The translations under genes and the position numbers were made by a program. This document shows, piece after piece, positions 25,544 to 34,970 of a stretch of DNA of 64,000 bases. Origin of the DNA: Nitrospirota bacterium (GTDB taxonomy: Bacteria; Nitrospirota; Thermodesulfovibrionia; Thermodesulfovibrionales; JdFR-88); assembly GCA_014874185.1 (NCBI GenBank), contig JACWAF010000005.1:29082-93081 (forward strand), written 5' to 3'. The notes below the pieces were generated by a model. The model saw nothing but the letters and a program-made list of their open reading frames with translations, was not told where the DNA came from and did no database searches. Numbering within the stretch: the first letter of the stretch is position 1; each line of letters starts with the position of its first letter.

Positions 25544-26091
25544 TGAGATTTAAGGAAACCAGGCTGAAGGACGCCTGCATGGTGGAGCCCGAGAGGATGC
25601 GGGACGAGCGGGGCTTTTTCGCCCGCGCCTGGTGCGAAAGGGAGTTCCGGCTAAAGGGTATAAACTTCCGCACCGTCCAGTGCAGCATCTCTTTCAGCAG
25701 GCATGCGGGCACGCTCCGCGGCATGCACTTCCAGGTGGCCCCTTACGAAGAGGCAAAGATCGTCAGGTGCACGAAAGGCGCCGTTTATGACGTCTTCATA
25801 GACCTTCGCCCAGGTTCCGAAACATACAAGAAATGGGATTCCGCCGAGCTTACGGAAGAAAACAGAAGGATGGTTTACATCCCCAAGGGCTTCGCGCACG
25901 GCTTCCTCACCCTTCTGCCGGATACGGAGGTCTTCTACCAGATGTCGGAGTTCTATGCACCTGGGTATGCCCGGGGGGTCAGATGGAATGATCCGGCCTT
26001 CGGGATCGCCTGGCCGGACCTGGTGAAGGTCATATCGGAAAGGGACAGGCTCTATCAGGACTTCCAATCCATAGAGTGCCAGCTCATATGA
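25543..26091 (+). CDS. RfbC/RmlC-like sugar 3,5-epimerase (cupin)
   Basis: 182 residues; ATG at 25543 shares a base with the previous TGA. dTDP-4-dehydrorhamnose 3,5-epimerase family: AGTLRGMHFQ with the catalytic His, KIVRCTKGAVYDVFIDLR, IPKGFAHGFLTL, and the Tyr in EVFYQMSEFY. The same fold serves 3-, 5- or 3,5-epimerases acting on dTDP- or CDP-4-keto sugars. No rmlA, rmlB or rmlD is nearby, so it probably acts on the CDP-linked branched sugar made here and not on rhamnose (inference). Confidence 0.87.
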   Translation: MRFKETRLKDACMVEPERMRDERGFFARAWCEREFRLKGINFRTVQCSISFSRHAGTLRGMHFQVAPYEEAKIVRCTKGAVYDVFIDLRPGSETYKKWDSAELTEENRRMVYIPKGFAHGFLTLLPDTEVFYQMSEFYAPGYARGVRWNDPAFGIAWPDLVKVISERDRLYQDFQSIECQLI

Positions 26092-27395
26092 ATACGCTGC
26101 TTGAAAGGGAATCACCCCCGATGACGGTTGGATGCGAGATGCACCGGCTCGCGGCCGAGCTTTACCCGTTTGCGCGCAGCATAACCGGGGACGGCGTAAG
26201 GCGCACGCTGGAGACGCTGAAAAGGGAGATGCCCTTAAGCATTTATGAGGTCCCATCGGGCACCCGGGTCTTCGACTGGACGGTGCCCAGGGAATGGAAT
26301 ATCAGTGACGCATGGATAAAAAATGAAAAAGGCGAAAAGATAGTGGATTTAAAAAACTCGAACCTCCACGTGCTGAACTACAGTGTCCCCGTGCACGGCA
26401 GGTTCACCCTGGACGAACTGAAAGGCCACCTGTTCACATCTGCCGAGCATCCGGACTGGATACCTTACCGGACTTCCTATTACAAGGAGGACTGGGGCTT
26501 CTGCATGTCCCACAAGGATTACGAGCGGATGGAAGAGGGCCGGTACGAGGTCCTCATCGACAGCGAACTGAAACCGGGCTACCTGACTTACGGAGAGTGT
26601 TTCGTGGAAGGGCTGACCGGAGAAGAGGTGCTCATATCAACCCACGTCTGCCATCCTTCGCTTGCAAACGATAACCTCTCAGGGATAGCGGCATCGGCCT
26701 TTCTGGCGAAACAGCTCTCCGGGCTTGACAGCCGCCTTTCATACAGGTTCCTCTTCATTCCGGGCACGATAGGGGCGATAACGTGGCTTGCCCTGAACGA
26801 AAGCAAGATCAGGAAAATCAGGCATTGCCTCGTGCTTGCCTGCCTGGGCGATCCGGGGATGTTCAGTTATAAAAAATCGCGCTCTGGCAGCTCCCCGATA
26901 GACAGGGCGGCGATCAACTGCCTCAGGCACTCGGGAAAGAATTACAGGTTGCAGGAGTTCATCCCCTTCGGCTATGACGAGCGGCAGTACAACTCGCCCG
27001 GAATAGGAATACAGGCCGGATGCCTTATGCGCACGCCGCACGGGATGTATCCGGAATACCATACCTCGGCGGACGACCTTGACCTTATCAGGCCCGAATG
27101 CCTTGAGGAGTCGCTGGGCCTGCTGCTGTCGATCATGAAGACCCTGGACGGTGACCTTAAATACATAAACATGAACCCCAGGTGCGAGCCTCAGCTTGGC
27201 AAAAGGGGGCTCTATCCCCCAACCGGCGGACAGGCCGAAAGGAAATCGGCCGAGATGGCGCTCCTCTGGGTGTTGAACCTCTCGGACGGTGGAAATTCCC
27301 TGCTGGATATCTCCGAGAGGTCCGGCCTTCCATTCGAACTTGTAAAAAACGCCGCTTCGGCCCTGGCGGAAAAAGGACTCCTGGGCGCGGCATGA
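26088..27395 (+). CDS. DUF4910 aminopeptidase-like protein with C-terminal winged helix
   Basis: 435 residues from ATG 26088 (ATATGA overlap). The N-terminal part is the zinc-peptidase-like DUF4910/DUF2172 type: THVCHPSLANDNLSG carries the HxxH...D metal ligands, LVLACLGDPG and EYHTSADDLDLI follow. The last roughly 85 residues look like a winged-helix domain (LLDISERSGLPFELVKNAA). Members are often found in surface-sugar clusters and their reaction is not established to my knowledge. It may process an aminoacyl or amide-linked sugar substituent (guess). Confidence 0.8.
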   Translation: MNTLLERESPPMTVGCEMHRLAAELYPFARSITGDGVRRTLETLKREMPLSIYEVPSGTRVFDWTVPREWNISDAWIKNEKGEKIVDLKNSNLHVLNYSVPVHGRFTLDELKGHLFTSAEHPDWIPYRTSYYKEDWGFCMSHKDYERMEEGRYEVLIDSELKPGYLTYGECFVEGLTGEEVLISTHVCHPSLANDNLSGIAASAFLAKQLSGLDSRLSYRFLFIPGTIGAITWLALNESKIRKIRHCLVLACLGDPGMFSYKKSRSGSSPIDRAAINCLRHSGKNYRLQEFIPFGYDERQYNSPGIGIQAGCLMRTPHGMYPEYHTSADDLDLIRPECLEESLGLLLSIMKTLDGDLKYINMNPRCEPQLGKRGLYPPTGGQAERKSAEMALLWVLNLSDGGNSLLDISERSGLPFELVKNAASALAEKGLLGAA

Positions 27396-28117
27396 GCTAT
27401 TTTTTCGGAAAAACGGCCGTGGTCACCGGCGCCTCAAGCGGGATAGGGCGGGCCATCGCCCTGGCGCTTGCCTCAAAAGGGGCAACCCTGGCCCTTGCGG
27501 GGCGTGATACGGAAAAGCTGAACTCGATAAAAGAAGAGGCCCGCACCGCCACTGAAATATTTTTATACAGGGCGGACCTGAACTCTGAAGACGATATCAA
27601 GGATTTGAAGAAGTCGCTGGAAAAAGACCATAAGAGGATAGACCTCCTGATCCACAGCGCGGGACGTTTCTCGATGGGCCGGTTCAGAAGCGCGCCGGTC
27701 TCCGAGATGGATGCCATGTACAGGATAAACGTGAGGGCCCCTTATCTGCTGACCCAGGCCCTGCTGCCGATGCTGGCGGCATCCGGGGGGCAGGTCGTCT
27801 TCATGAATTCAAGCGCCGGCCTCACGGCAAGGGAAAACGCGGGCCAGTATGCCGCCACCAAGCACGCCTTGAAGGCCGTGGCGGACAGCCTGCGGACCGA
27901 GGTCAACCGGGACGGGATACGGGTGATAAGCGTTTATCCGGGCCGGACGGCCACGCCCATGCAGGAGGCAGTCCACAGGGCCGAGGGAAAAGAATACAGG
28001 CCGCACCTGCTGATGCAGCCCGAAGACATAGCCATTCTCCTGATGAATGCCCTCTCGCTGCCCCGGACCGCCGAGGTAACGGATATACATATGCGCCCGC
28101 TCACAAAATATCCCTGA
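27392..28117 (+). CDS. Classical short-chain dehydrogenase/reductase
   Basis: 241 residues. Cofactor motif TGASSGIG (about 13-20), HSAG, catalytic Ser in MNSSAG and the YAATK Tyr/Lys pair. NADP use is likely from the Arg after the second strand (AGRD). Embedded in the sugar operon with a four-base overlap upstream and eight bases before the exporter permease. Its substrate is unknown; reduction of a keto-sugar or acyl group is possible. Confidence 0.85.
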   Translation: MSYFFGKTAVVTGASSGIGRAIALALASKGATLALAGRDTEKLNSIKEEARTATEIFLYRADLNSEDDIKDLKKSLEKDHKRIDLLIHSAGRFSMGRFRSAPVSEMDAMYRINVRAPYLLTQALLPMLAASGGQVVFMNSSAGLTARENAGQYAATKHALKAVADSLRTEVNRDGIRVISVYPGRTATPMQEAVHRAEGKEYRPHLLMQPEDIAILLMNALSLPRTAEVTDIHMRPLTKYP

Positions 28118-28125
28118 GGTGATGA

Positions 28126-28968
28126 ATGCAGGAATTTGCGAAAAACGAGGAGGTCCTTGTGCAAATCCGCCCCACTCGCGGTTGGGTCTCGCTGCAGTTG
28201 AAACGGCTCTGGGACTACCGCGAGCTTGTTTATTTCCTTACCTGGCGGGACGTAAAGGTGCGCTATAAACAGACGGTGCTGGGGGCCTCATGGGCGATTA
28301 TCCAGCCGCTGTTCACAATGGCGGTCTTCAGCCTTTTTTTTGGAAAGCTGGCCAAGGTGCCATCGGACGGCATCCCGTATCCGGTCTTCAGCTATGCGGC
28401 GCTCGTCCCGTGGACATTCTTCGCGAACGGGTTGAATATGGCCTCAAACAGCCTTGTCTCAAGCGCGAACCTTATAAAAAAGGTCTATTTCCCCCGCCTG
28501 GCCATGCCGCTGGCAACCGTGCTGAGCGGGGGGGTGGATTTCGTTCTGGCCTTCGCGGTGCTGGTCGGGATGATCTATTTCTTCGGCATGGGGATAACCG
28601 CAAACGTGGTGTATCTTCCCTTTTTCCTCATGCTCACCTTCTGCACCTCGCTTGGGGTCTCGCTCTGGCTTTCGGCCATGAACGTGCAGTTCAGGGACAT
28701 CAGGTACATAATACCGTTTTTGACCCAGCTTTGGATGTTCGCAACGCCGATAGCCTATCCGAGCGCCCTTCTTTCGGACCGGTGGCGGACGGTTTACGCC
28801 CTGAACCCGATGGTGGGCGTGGTGGAGGGGTTCCGGTGGGCCCTTCTGGGCACGAATACCGCGCCTGGGCCGATGGTCATCGTTTCGACGGGGGCAAGCC
28901 TCCTTCTGCTTTTAACCGGCTCCTTCTACTTCCGCCGCATGGAGCGCACTTTCGCTGACGTGGTATAG
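28126..28968 (+). CDS. wzm: ABC-2 polysaccharide exporter permease (Wzm-like)
   Basis: 280 residues, six predicted membrane helices after a short cytoplasmic N-terminus. The ABC-2 permease signature is present (LIKKVYFPRLAMPLATVL, RDIRYIIPFLTQLWMFATPI). With the following ATPase it forms the inner-membrane exporter that moves undecaprenyl-linked O-antigen or capsule chains to the periplasm. Four bases separate the two genes. Confidence 0.93.
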   Translation: MQEFAKNEEVLVQIRPTRGWVSLQLKRLWDYRELVYFLTWRDVKVRYKQTVLGASWAIIQPLFTMAVFSLFFGKLAKVPSDGIPYPVFSYAALVPWTFFANGLNMASNSLVSSANLIKKVYFPRLAMPLATVLSGGVDFVLAFAVLVGMIYFFGMGITANVVYLPFFLMLTFCTSLGVSLWLSAMNVQFRDIRYIIPFLTQLWMFATPIAYPSALLSDRWRTVYALNPMVGVVEGFRWALLGTNTAPGPMVIVSTGASLLLLLTGSFYFRRMERTFADVV

Positions 28969-28972
28969 GGAC

Positions 28973-30310
28973 ATGGGCACCGCTATTCTGGCAGAAAACC
29001 TTGGCAAGGAATACAGGATCGGGGGAAGGCAGGAGGGCTATAAGACCTTCCGCGAGGCCGTCGTGGAGACATGCATCTCCCCTTTCAGGAGGGCCAGGAA
29101 TCTGATAATGGGAGATGCATCCGGCGCGTCCGGCCTCAAGGAGACCATCTGGGCCCTGAAGGACGTCTCGTTCGAGATCAGGCAGGGAGACATCGTGGGA
29201 ATAATCGGCAGGAACGGCTCCGGGAAAAGCACGCTCCTGAAGATACTCTCCCAAATTACGGAGCCCACCTCCGGCTATGCCGAGGTGCGCGGCAGGGTAG
29301 GGTCTCTCCTGGAGGTGGGGACGGGGTTCCATCCCGAACTTACGGGCAGGGAGAACATTTACCTGAGCGGGGCCATCCTGGGCATGAGGAAGCGCGAGAT
29401 CGTGAAGAAGTTCGAGGAGATAGTGGCCTTTGCGGAGATAGACAAGTTCATCGATACGCCCGTGAAGCACTATTCAAGCGGCATGTACCTGCGGCTTGCC
29501 TTTGCCGTGGCCGCCCATCTGGAGCCCGAGATACTCCTTGTTGACGAGGTGCTTGCGGTGGGCGACGCGCGGTTCCAAAAGAAATGCATGAACAAGATGC
29601 AGGACGTGGGGCAGGAGGGCAGGACCGTACTCTTCGTCTCCCATAACATGCCCGCCGTAACCAGGCTGTGCAGGAATGCGGTCCTCCTTGAGGAGGGCCG
29701 CATATTGCAGATCGGGCCCTCCCATAAAGTGGTGAGCGCCTATCTCAGTTCGGACGCTGGCACCACGGCGGCGCGCGAATGGGAGGAGAAGAGGGCCCCA
29801 GGCGGCGAGATCGCCCGTTTAAGGGCCGTCCGAGTGCGTTCTGAAAACGGGGAGACAACGGACAAGGTGGACATCCGCGAGCCGGTCAGGATAGAGATGG
29901 AATACGATGTGCTGAAGCCGGGCTGCAGGCTGCTGCCGGTTTTTTATTTTCATAATGAAGAAGGCATCCTGGTTTTTGAATCCAATGATATGGACCCGGC
30001 GTGGAGAAAAAAGCCCCGTCCCGCCGGACACTGGAAGAGCACGGTATATATCCCGGCGGATTTCATGGCCGAGGGAATCGTATATGTAGGGGCGGCGATG
30101 GTAACGCTGGATCCCGTTCTGGGACAGTTCGATGAGCACGATGCGGTCGCGTTCCAGGTTTATGACGGAAATACCGGAGACTCCGCCCGCGGCGAGTGGC
30201 CCGGCGAGATTGCCTCGGCAGTGATGCCCCTCTTCAAATGGCGCACGGAACATGAACAGGGCCATGCAATGACGGAAGCCTCAGGGGCCGGAAGAGCGGG
30301 GGCCAGATGA
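28973..30310 (+). CDS. wzt: ABC exporter ATPase (Wzt-like) with C-terminal carbohydrate-binding domain
   Basis: 445 residues. Walker A GRNGSGKST, signature SSGMYLRLAFA, Walker B ILLVDEVLAVGD. After the ATPase (about 1-245) there is a 200-residue beta-rich C-terminal domain of the Wzt type (AVRVRSENGETTDKVDI..., VFESNDMDPAW). In known Wzt proteins this domain recognises a modified non-reducing end of the chain before export. The methyltransferase and other modifiers downstream could make that cap (inference). It overlaps the next gene by four bases. Confidence 0.92.
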   Translation: MGTAILAENLGKEYRIGGRQEGYKTFREAVVETCISPFRRARNLIMGDASGASGLKETIWALKDVSFEIRQGDIVGIIGRNGSGKSTLLKILSQITEPTSGYAEVRGRVGSLLEVGTGFHPELTGRENIYLSGAILGMRKREIVKKFEEIVAFAEIDKFIDTPVKHYSSGMYLRLAFAVAAHLEPEILLVDEVLAVGDARFQKKCMNKMQDVGQEGRTVLFVSHNMPAVTRLCRNAVLLEEGRILQIGPSHKVVSAYLSSDAGTTAAREWEEKRAPGGEIARLRAVRVRSENGETTDKVDIREPVRIEMEYDVLKPGCRLLPVFYFHNEEGILVFESNDMDPAWRKKPRPAGHWKSTVYIPADFMAEGIVYVGAAMVTLDPVLGQFDEHDAVAFQVYDGNTGDSARGEWPGEIASAVMPLFKWRTEHEQGHAMTEASGAGRAGAR

Positions 30311-31620
30311 GGAACTCTCTTTTGGACCTGATGAAATGCCCCTTCTGCGGGGGGCGGTTCAACCGGACCGTTATGGATGGCGCCGCGGGGGAAACCGAAT
30401 ACGGGCTTCTTGAATGCTACTGCGGCAAATACCCGGTAATAGCGGGAATTCCCGTGCTGAAAAAAGACCCTTCCGGGGAGCTGGACAGGATAGTAAGGAT
30501 TTTAGAGTCCGGGCGGCACAGGGAAGCCCTCCTGGAGATGATCACGCCCGCGGAACTTAAACAAAAGCCCCAGGCAGCCGCAAGAAGGATCTTTAACCTG
30601 GTTCGGGCCGGCATCCATGGCGATCCCGCTAAAAGATGGAAGGCCCGTGCCTCCGAACTGCTATGGAGCGGTTCAGGCCGCCTCACGGCGTGCGATCTTC
30701 TGAGCTTCTATTTCAGGGACAAGGATATTTTCTACTATTTCGCGTATCGCCAAAGCCAGCCGCGCTATCTTGTGGGCCTGTCTTTTGCAAGCCTGGTGAA
30801 GGGGGCGGGGCCGGTCCTTGACCTTGCCTGCGGCTGCGGACACCTGACCGGATATCTCGCCAAAAACTCAGGCCGGGATGTGGCCGGAATAGACGAATTC
30901 TTTTTTGGCCTCTATATGGCAAAACACTGGATCGCACCGGCAGCGGAATATGTCTGCTGCAGGGCGGACTCCACCCTCCCGTTCTCCGGCGGGGCGTTCT
31001 CATCCGTGTTCTGCTCGGACGCCTTCCATTATTTCGGGAACAAGGCCGGCGCCGTGCGCGAGATGAAAAGGCTTTTAACCGGAAAAGGGCTGATGCTTTT
31101 TGCGTGGGTTCACAACGCCCTCCGCAGGCGCGCATATGACGGCAGCCCGCTCCCGCCGGCAGGCTACGCATCCCTGTTTGAAGGCATGAATTACTCGATT
31201 GTATCAGCAAACGATGTGCTGGAGAGGTACTTGCGGAAGAAGGCCCCGGCTCTCCTCAGGTTTCCGGGCGCTTCGGTTGAAAACGAGCCGCTCCTATGCA
31301 TGGCGGCAAGCACGGGAAGGGAGATCGAGGGCGACTACGGCGAATTCGAGGAATGGCCGCATGCCCAGGGGGACCTGGGCCTCAATCCCATTTATTCAAA
31401 AAACGCCCGGCTTAACGGGAGAATGCATCTGCGCCGCAGCTTCCCAAGCGCCGGTTATGAGCGGGAGCACCCCGAGTCCAAAAGATATCTTCCGGAAGAG
31501 ATCGAGATAAGGCCCCAAGCCCTGTCGGATTTGAAAGAAGGCAGGCGGACGGCGGAGATAAACAAGCTGATCGGCGATTTTGCCGTAACGGCAATGCCGA
31601 GACGGTATATGGAATGGTAG
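30307..31620 (+). CDS. SAM-dependent methyltransferase with N-terminal Trm112-like zinc ribbon
   Basis: 437 residues. An N-terminal Trm112-like domain (MKCPFCGGRF, YCGKYPVIAGIPVL), then a class I SAM domain with VLDLACGCGHL and FCSDAFHYF. The last 120 residues are not recognised. It lies directly after wzt, where chain-capping or decorating methyltransferases often sit. O-methylation of a sugar is likely but not shown by the sequence. Confidence 0.8.
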   Translation: MRNSLLDLMKCPFCGGRFNRTVMDGAAGETEYGLLECYCGKYPVIAGIPVLKKDPSGELDRIVRILESGRHREALLEMITPAELKQKPQAAARRIFNLVRAGIHGDPAKRWKARASELLWSGSGRLTACDLLSFYFRDKDIFYYFAYRQSQPRYLVGLSFASLVKGAGPVLDLACGCGHLTGYLAKNSGRDVAGIDEFFFGLYMAKHWIAPAAEYVCCRADSTLPFSGGAFSSVFCSDAFHYFGNKAGAVREMKRLLTGKGLMLFAWVHNALRRRAYDGSPLPPAGYASLFEGMNYSIVSANDVLERYLRKKAPALLRFPGASVENEPLLCMAASTGREIEGDYGEFEEWPHAQGDLGLNPIYSKNARLNGRMHLRRSFPSAGYEREHPESKRYLPEEIEIRPQALSDLKEGRRTAEINKLIGDFAVTAMPRRYMEW

Positions 31621-32420
31621 GAGGGGCCCTGAAATCCGTCATTGTCGCCGCCCATCCCGACGACGAGGCGCTCTGGTTCAGCTCAATACTGAACGAGACG
31701 CGCGATATCACGATATGTTTTCTGGGCATCAAGTCAGACCCGGCCCGCACCAGCGGAAGAGAACGGGTCCTTTCGGCCCATCCGCATGAAAACCTGAGGG
31801 CGCTGGCAATCCGGGAGGCGGGCGTTTTCGGGAGGGCCGACTGGAACTCGCCGTCCGAGACCGGGTATGGGCTCCTGCTCTCAGACAGAAACAGCCCTTC
31901 CGATATCACCTATAAACAGAACTTCTACAAATTGAAAATGGTTTTAAGGGAAAGGCTCGCCGGGTTCGAGCGCGTCTTCACCCATGGCCCCTGGGGCGAA
32001 TACGGAAACGAAGAACACGTGCAGGTCTACAGGGCCGTTTCCGCGCTTCAAAAAGAGCTTGGTTATCAGGTCTGGTTTCCAGGCTATTACTCCCAGAGGT
32101 CGTCCTTCCTATTTTTGAAATACCTTCCGGCCCTGGACAATGAATACATCCTTGCGGAAACGGACCGGGGCATGGCGGAAACCCTGAAGGGGCTCTATGT
32201 TGAAAACGGAGCCTGGACCTGGTTTCCAGGATGGAAATGGCCCGAAAGGGAGAGTTTTCTCAGGCTGGCCCCGGAAGCTCATCCCGAAGACAAGCCGCAT
32301 GACGCGGAAGGCGCCCTCTTCCCTCTGAACTTCATAAACTTCGGGCTCCCACTGAAAAAGAAAGAACCGGCGGGGCAGGCCCTGCTTAGGCTGGGAAGGG
32401 CCTGCTTCCCTCATCAATAA
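31614..32420 (+). CDS. PIG-L family N-deacetylase
   Basis: 268 residues. Starts ...VIVAAHPDDEALW, the zinc-binding AHPDDE of PIG-L/LmbE enzymes, with the third ligand in GNEEHVQV. These remove N-acetyl groups from sugars such as GlcNAc in glycolipids or mycothiol precursors. Here the substrate is presumably a lipid-linked or nucleotide sugar of the locus. It overlaps the methyltransferase by seven bases and the next glycosyltransferase by one. Confidence 0.85.
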   Translation: MVGGALKSVIVAAHPDDEALWFSSILNETRDITICFLGIKSDPARTSGRERVLSAHPHENLRALAIREAGVFGRADWNSPSETGYGLLLSDRNSPSDITYKQNFYKLKMVLRERLAGFERVFTHGPWGEYGNEEHVQVYRAVSALQKELGYQVWFPGYYSQRSSFLFLKYLPALDNEYILAETDRGMAETLKGLYVENGAWTWFPGWKWPERESFLRLAPEAHPEDKPHDAEGALFPLNFINFGLPLKKKEPAGQALLRLGRACFPHQ

Positions 32421-33655
32421 TGAAAGTGGCGAACCTCCTTTACAGCGATTACACCGTATGCGGAGGGGCTGGAATCATGATGCTCCGGCAGCATGAGGCC
32501 CTGCGGTCGCTGGGTGTGGACTCGCATATCCTCTGCCGCGTGAAGACGGTCAACTCGCCGCAGGTGCATGAGATCAAAATATCAAAGAACATGAAGAGGC
32601 TGGAATACGTGCTGATGCAGGCCGCGCGCAGGCTTGGGTTCAACGACCTGCACTGCCTCAGTTCCTACTCGATCGGCGATGAGGAAGTGATCGAATCCGC
32701 CGATGTTGTCCATATACATGGGATACACGGAAATTTCTTTTCCTATCTTGCGCTTCCCGCGCTCACAAAAAAAAAGCCCACCCTCTTCAGTCTGCACGAC
32801 ATGTGGTGCTTTACCGGGCATTGCGCATCGAGCTACGACTGCGAAAGATGGAAGACCGGATGCGGAAACTGCCCATATCCGCAGATACACCCGCCGGTGA
32901 GAAGAGATACCACCCGGCTTGTCTGGAAGCTGAAAAAACGGGCCTTCGAAAACTCCCCTTTTGAAATAGCGGTGCCAAGCAGGAAGATGCTGGAACAGGT
33001 GGAAGAAAGCACGCTGAAAGGCAGGAAGGTCCATTACGTGCCCTTGGCGGTGGACACGGAAATATACAGGCCCACTCACGATTGGGGGCTGAAACAGCTC
33101 CTGGGCATCGGGGAAAAGAAAAAAGTGGTCCTCTTCTGCACGAACGACATGAAAAACCATTACAAGGGGGGCGACCTTCTGCTGAAGGCGCTTGCCGGGA
33201 TGAGCGAACCGCTCAAAAGGAAGCTCCATCTCCTGATACTTGGAAAAGGCGGGCAGGGCTTTGCCGAAGGCACCGGGATTGAGGCGATGGACCTGGGCTA
33301 CATAAGCAACGAGCGGCTCAAGGCCGCCATCTATTCGCTGGCGGACGTCTTTGTCCACCCGACCCGCTCGGACAATTTCCCGCTTGTCATCCTCGAAAGC
33401 CTGGCGTGCGGCACCCCGGTGGTCTCTTTCATGGTGGGCGGCATACCGGACATGGTGCGCCCCGGCCTGACGGGGTATCTGGCCCGTTTCGAGGACGTCG
33501 GGGATTTCGCGAACGGGATGACCTGTCTTTTGGAAGACGATTCACTGCTTGACCGGATGAGGGACAACTGCAGGGAAACAGCAGTGAAAGAGTATGACCT
33601 CAGATCGTATTCAAAAAAACTGATAGATATATACGGCGGCATTTCCGCAAATTAG
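32420..33655 (+). CDS. GT4-family glycosyltransferase
   Basis: 411 residues. N-terminal GGAGIMMLRQHEAL, middle SLHDMWCFTGHCA with a cluster of Cys (CASSYDCERWKTGCGNC), and the GT4 donor-binding DNFPLVILESLACGTPVV. The Trp-Cys-rich HDMW...GHC region is typical of a GT4 subgroup found in O-antigen loci. A cytoplasmic retaining transferase adding one sugar to the growing chain. Its specificity cannot be read. Confidence 0.9.
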   Translation: MKVANLLYSDYTVCGGAGIMMLRQHEALRSLGVDSHILCRVKTVNSPQVHEIKISKNMKRLEYVLMQAARRLGFNDLHCLSSYSIGDEEVIESADVVHIHGIHGNFFSYLALPALTKKKPTLFSLHDMWCFTGHCASSYDCERWKTGCGNCPYPQIHPPVRRDTTRLVWKLKKRAFENSPFEIAVPSRKMLEQVEESTLKGRKVHYVPLAVDTEIYRPTHDWGLKQLLGIGEKKKVVLFCTNDMKNHYKGGDLLLKALAGMSEPLKRKLHLLILGKGGQGFAEGTGIEAMDLGYISNERLKAAIYSLADVFVHPTRSDNFPLVILESLACGTPVVSFMVGGIPDMVRPGLTGYLARFEDVGDFANGMTCLLEDDSLLDRMRDNCRETAVKEYDLRSYSKKLIDIYGGISAN

Positions 33656-33678
33656 CACCCGTCCATTCAGGAGGCAAA

Positions 33679-34905
33679 ATGAGACCACGCAAGACGGTTC
33701 TGAAAACGCTCTTCCTTATTCTGATGGCGATTTGCCTTGGCGCGGGCACATCCTGGGCCGTAATAGGCAGCTGCGATTCCCCGGCCCGCATAATGCCGCT
33801 TGGCGACTCGATCACGCAGGGCGTTCAGGTCGACAACACGCCTGATTCGCTTCTGGTCGGCTATAGGCAGCCCTTGTATCTTTCTCTTACGCAGAATAAC
33901 CGGCACAAAGTCGATTTCGTAGGCTCTTTGCAGAACGGGTGTTCGGCCACCCCGTATTTCGATTGCGCCCATGAGGGACACCCTGGCTTTTTGAGCGGCC
34001 AGATTGCCCAGAACGTATACAGCTGGCTGCAGTTGAACCCGGCGGATATCGTTCTTCTGCATATAGGCACCAACGACCTTATGGTCAAACCGGCCGGTGA
34101 GGATTACCTCTCCGCTGACAATATCTCGAAGATACTGGACGAGATATACCGCTATAACCCGAAGATACTGGTCGTGCTTGCCCAGATAATCAATTGGCAG
34201 ACCTATAACCCCGATGTAGCCACTTTCAACCAGAACATCGCGGATATGGCTCTGGCCAGGATACAGAACGGCGACGATCTGATCCTCGTGAATATGGAAA
34301 ATGCGCTCAGTTATCCGGATGACATGGCCAGTCTGCTCCATCCCGACCAGACCGGCTATAAAAAGATGGCGCAGGTATGGTTCAATGCGCTGGACAATGT
34401 CCTTCCGTTCTGCGGGAATGAACCGCCCACGAAGCCGCAGCTGGTCGCGCCGGAAGACAACCAGACCGGCGTGGGCAAAAACGTCACCTTCGAATGGAAC
34501 AGGTCAACCGACCCCGATGGCGGCAAAGTCAATTACAGCCTTTACTATTGCGAAAGCCCTGATTTCGCGAACTGCCCCCCATTGAACATAACCGCACAGC
34601 AGGCGCGTCTCCGGAACACGAAGGGCTATGGTGCAGGCCTGCTGTTATTGGCGGCCGTTCTGGCTTTTCGGGCAAGGCGCAAAAAGAGGCTGGCCCTGCT
34701 TGTGTTCATCCCGCTCATCACGGGCTTGTTGTTGGTCTCCTGCAGCGGGGGAGGGGGGACCGCTCAGACCCAGCCGCCCCCATTTGACGGGCTCTCCTAT
34801 ACGGCTGGCCTCAATCCGGGCACGACTTATTACTGGAAGGTGGCGGCCGTTGATTCAAACGGCGCGTCTTCGGAAAGCGGCGTCTGGTCTTTCAAGACGA
34901 AATAA
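33679..34905 (+). CDS. Secreted SGNH hydrolase with an Fn3-like domain split by a hydrophobic hairpin
   Basis: 408 residues. Signal peptide about 1-27, SGNH/GDSL hydrolase domain about 30-250 (LGDSITQG with the catalytic Ser, HIGTNDL, and LHPDQTGYKKM with Asp/His), then an Fn3-like domain from about 255. That domain is interrupted after NYSLYYCESPD by GYGAGLLLLAAVLAF (316-330), a basic RARRKKR (331-337), a second hydrophobic run to LLLVSC (Cys355) and SGGGG, after which its last strands follow (YYWKVAAVDSNG...). The insert can be read as a two-helix membrane anchor or as a C-terminal sorting tail joined to a lipoprotein signal. The hydrolase may deacylate surface glycan. The next gene carries the same insert. 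Confidence 0.85.
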   Translation: MRPRKTVLKTLFLILMAICLGAGTSWAVIGSCDSPARIMPLGDSITQGVQVDNTPDSLLVGYRQPLYLSLTQNNRHKVDFVGSLQNGCSATPYFDCAHEGHPGFLSGQIAQNVYSWLQLNPADIVLLHIGTNDLMVKPAGEDYLSADNISKILDEIYRYNPKILVVLAQIINWQTYNPDVATFNQNIADMALARIQNGDDLILVNMENALSYPDDMASLLHPDQTGYKKMAQVWFNALDNVLPFCGNEPPTKPQLVAPEDNQTGVGKNVTFEWNRSTDPDGGKVNYSLYYCESPDFANCPPLNITAQQARLRNTKGYGAGLLLLAAVLAFRARRKKRLALLVFIPLITGLLLVSCSGGGGTAQTQPPPFDGLSYTAGLNPGTTYYWKVAAVDSNGASSESGVWSFKTK

Positions 34906-34970
34906 ACAAGCTCACAAGGGTCTTGCGCAATGGCTATTCAGTCGTAATAACTTCAACGAAGGAGGAGAAT

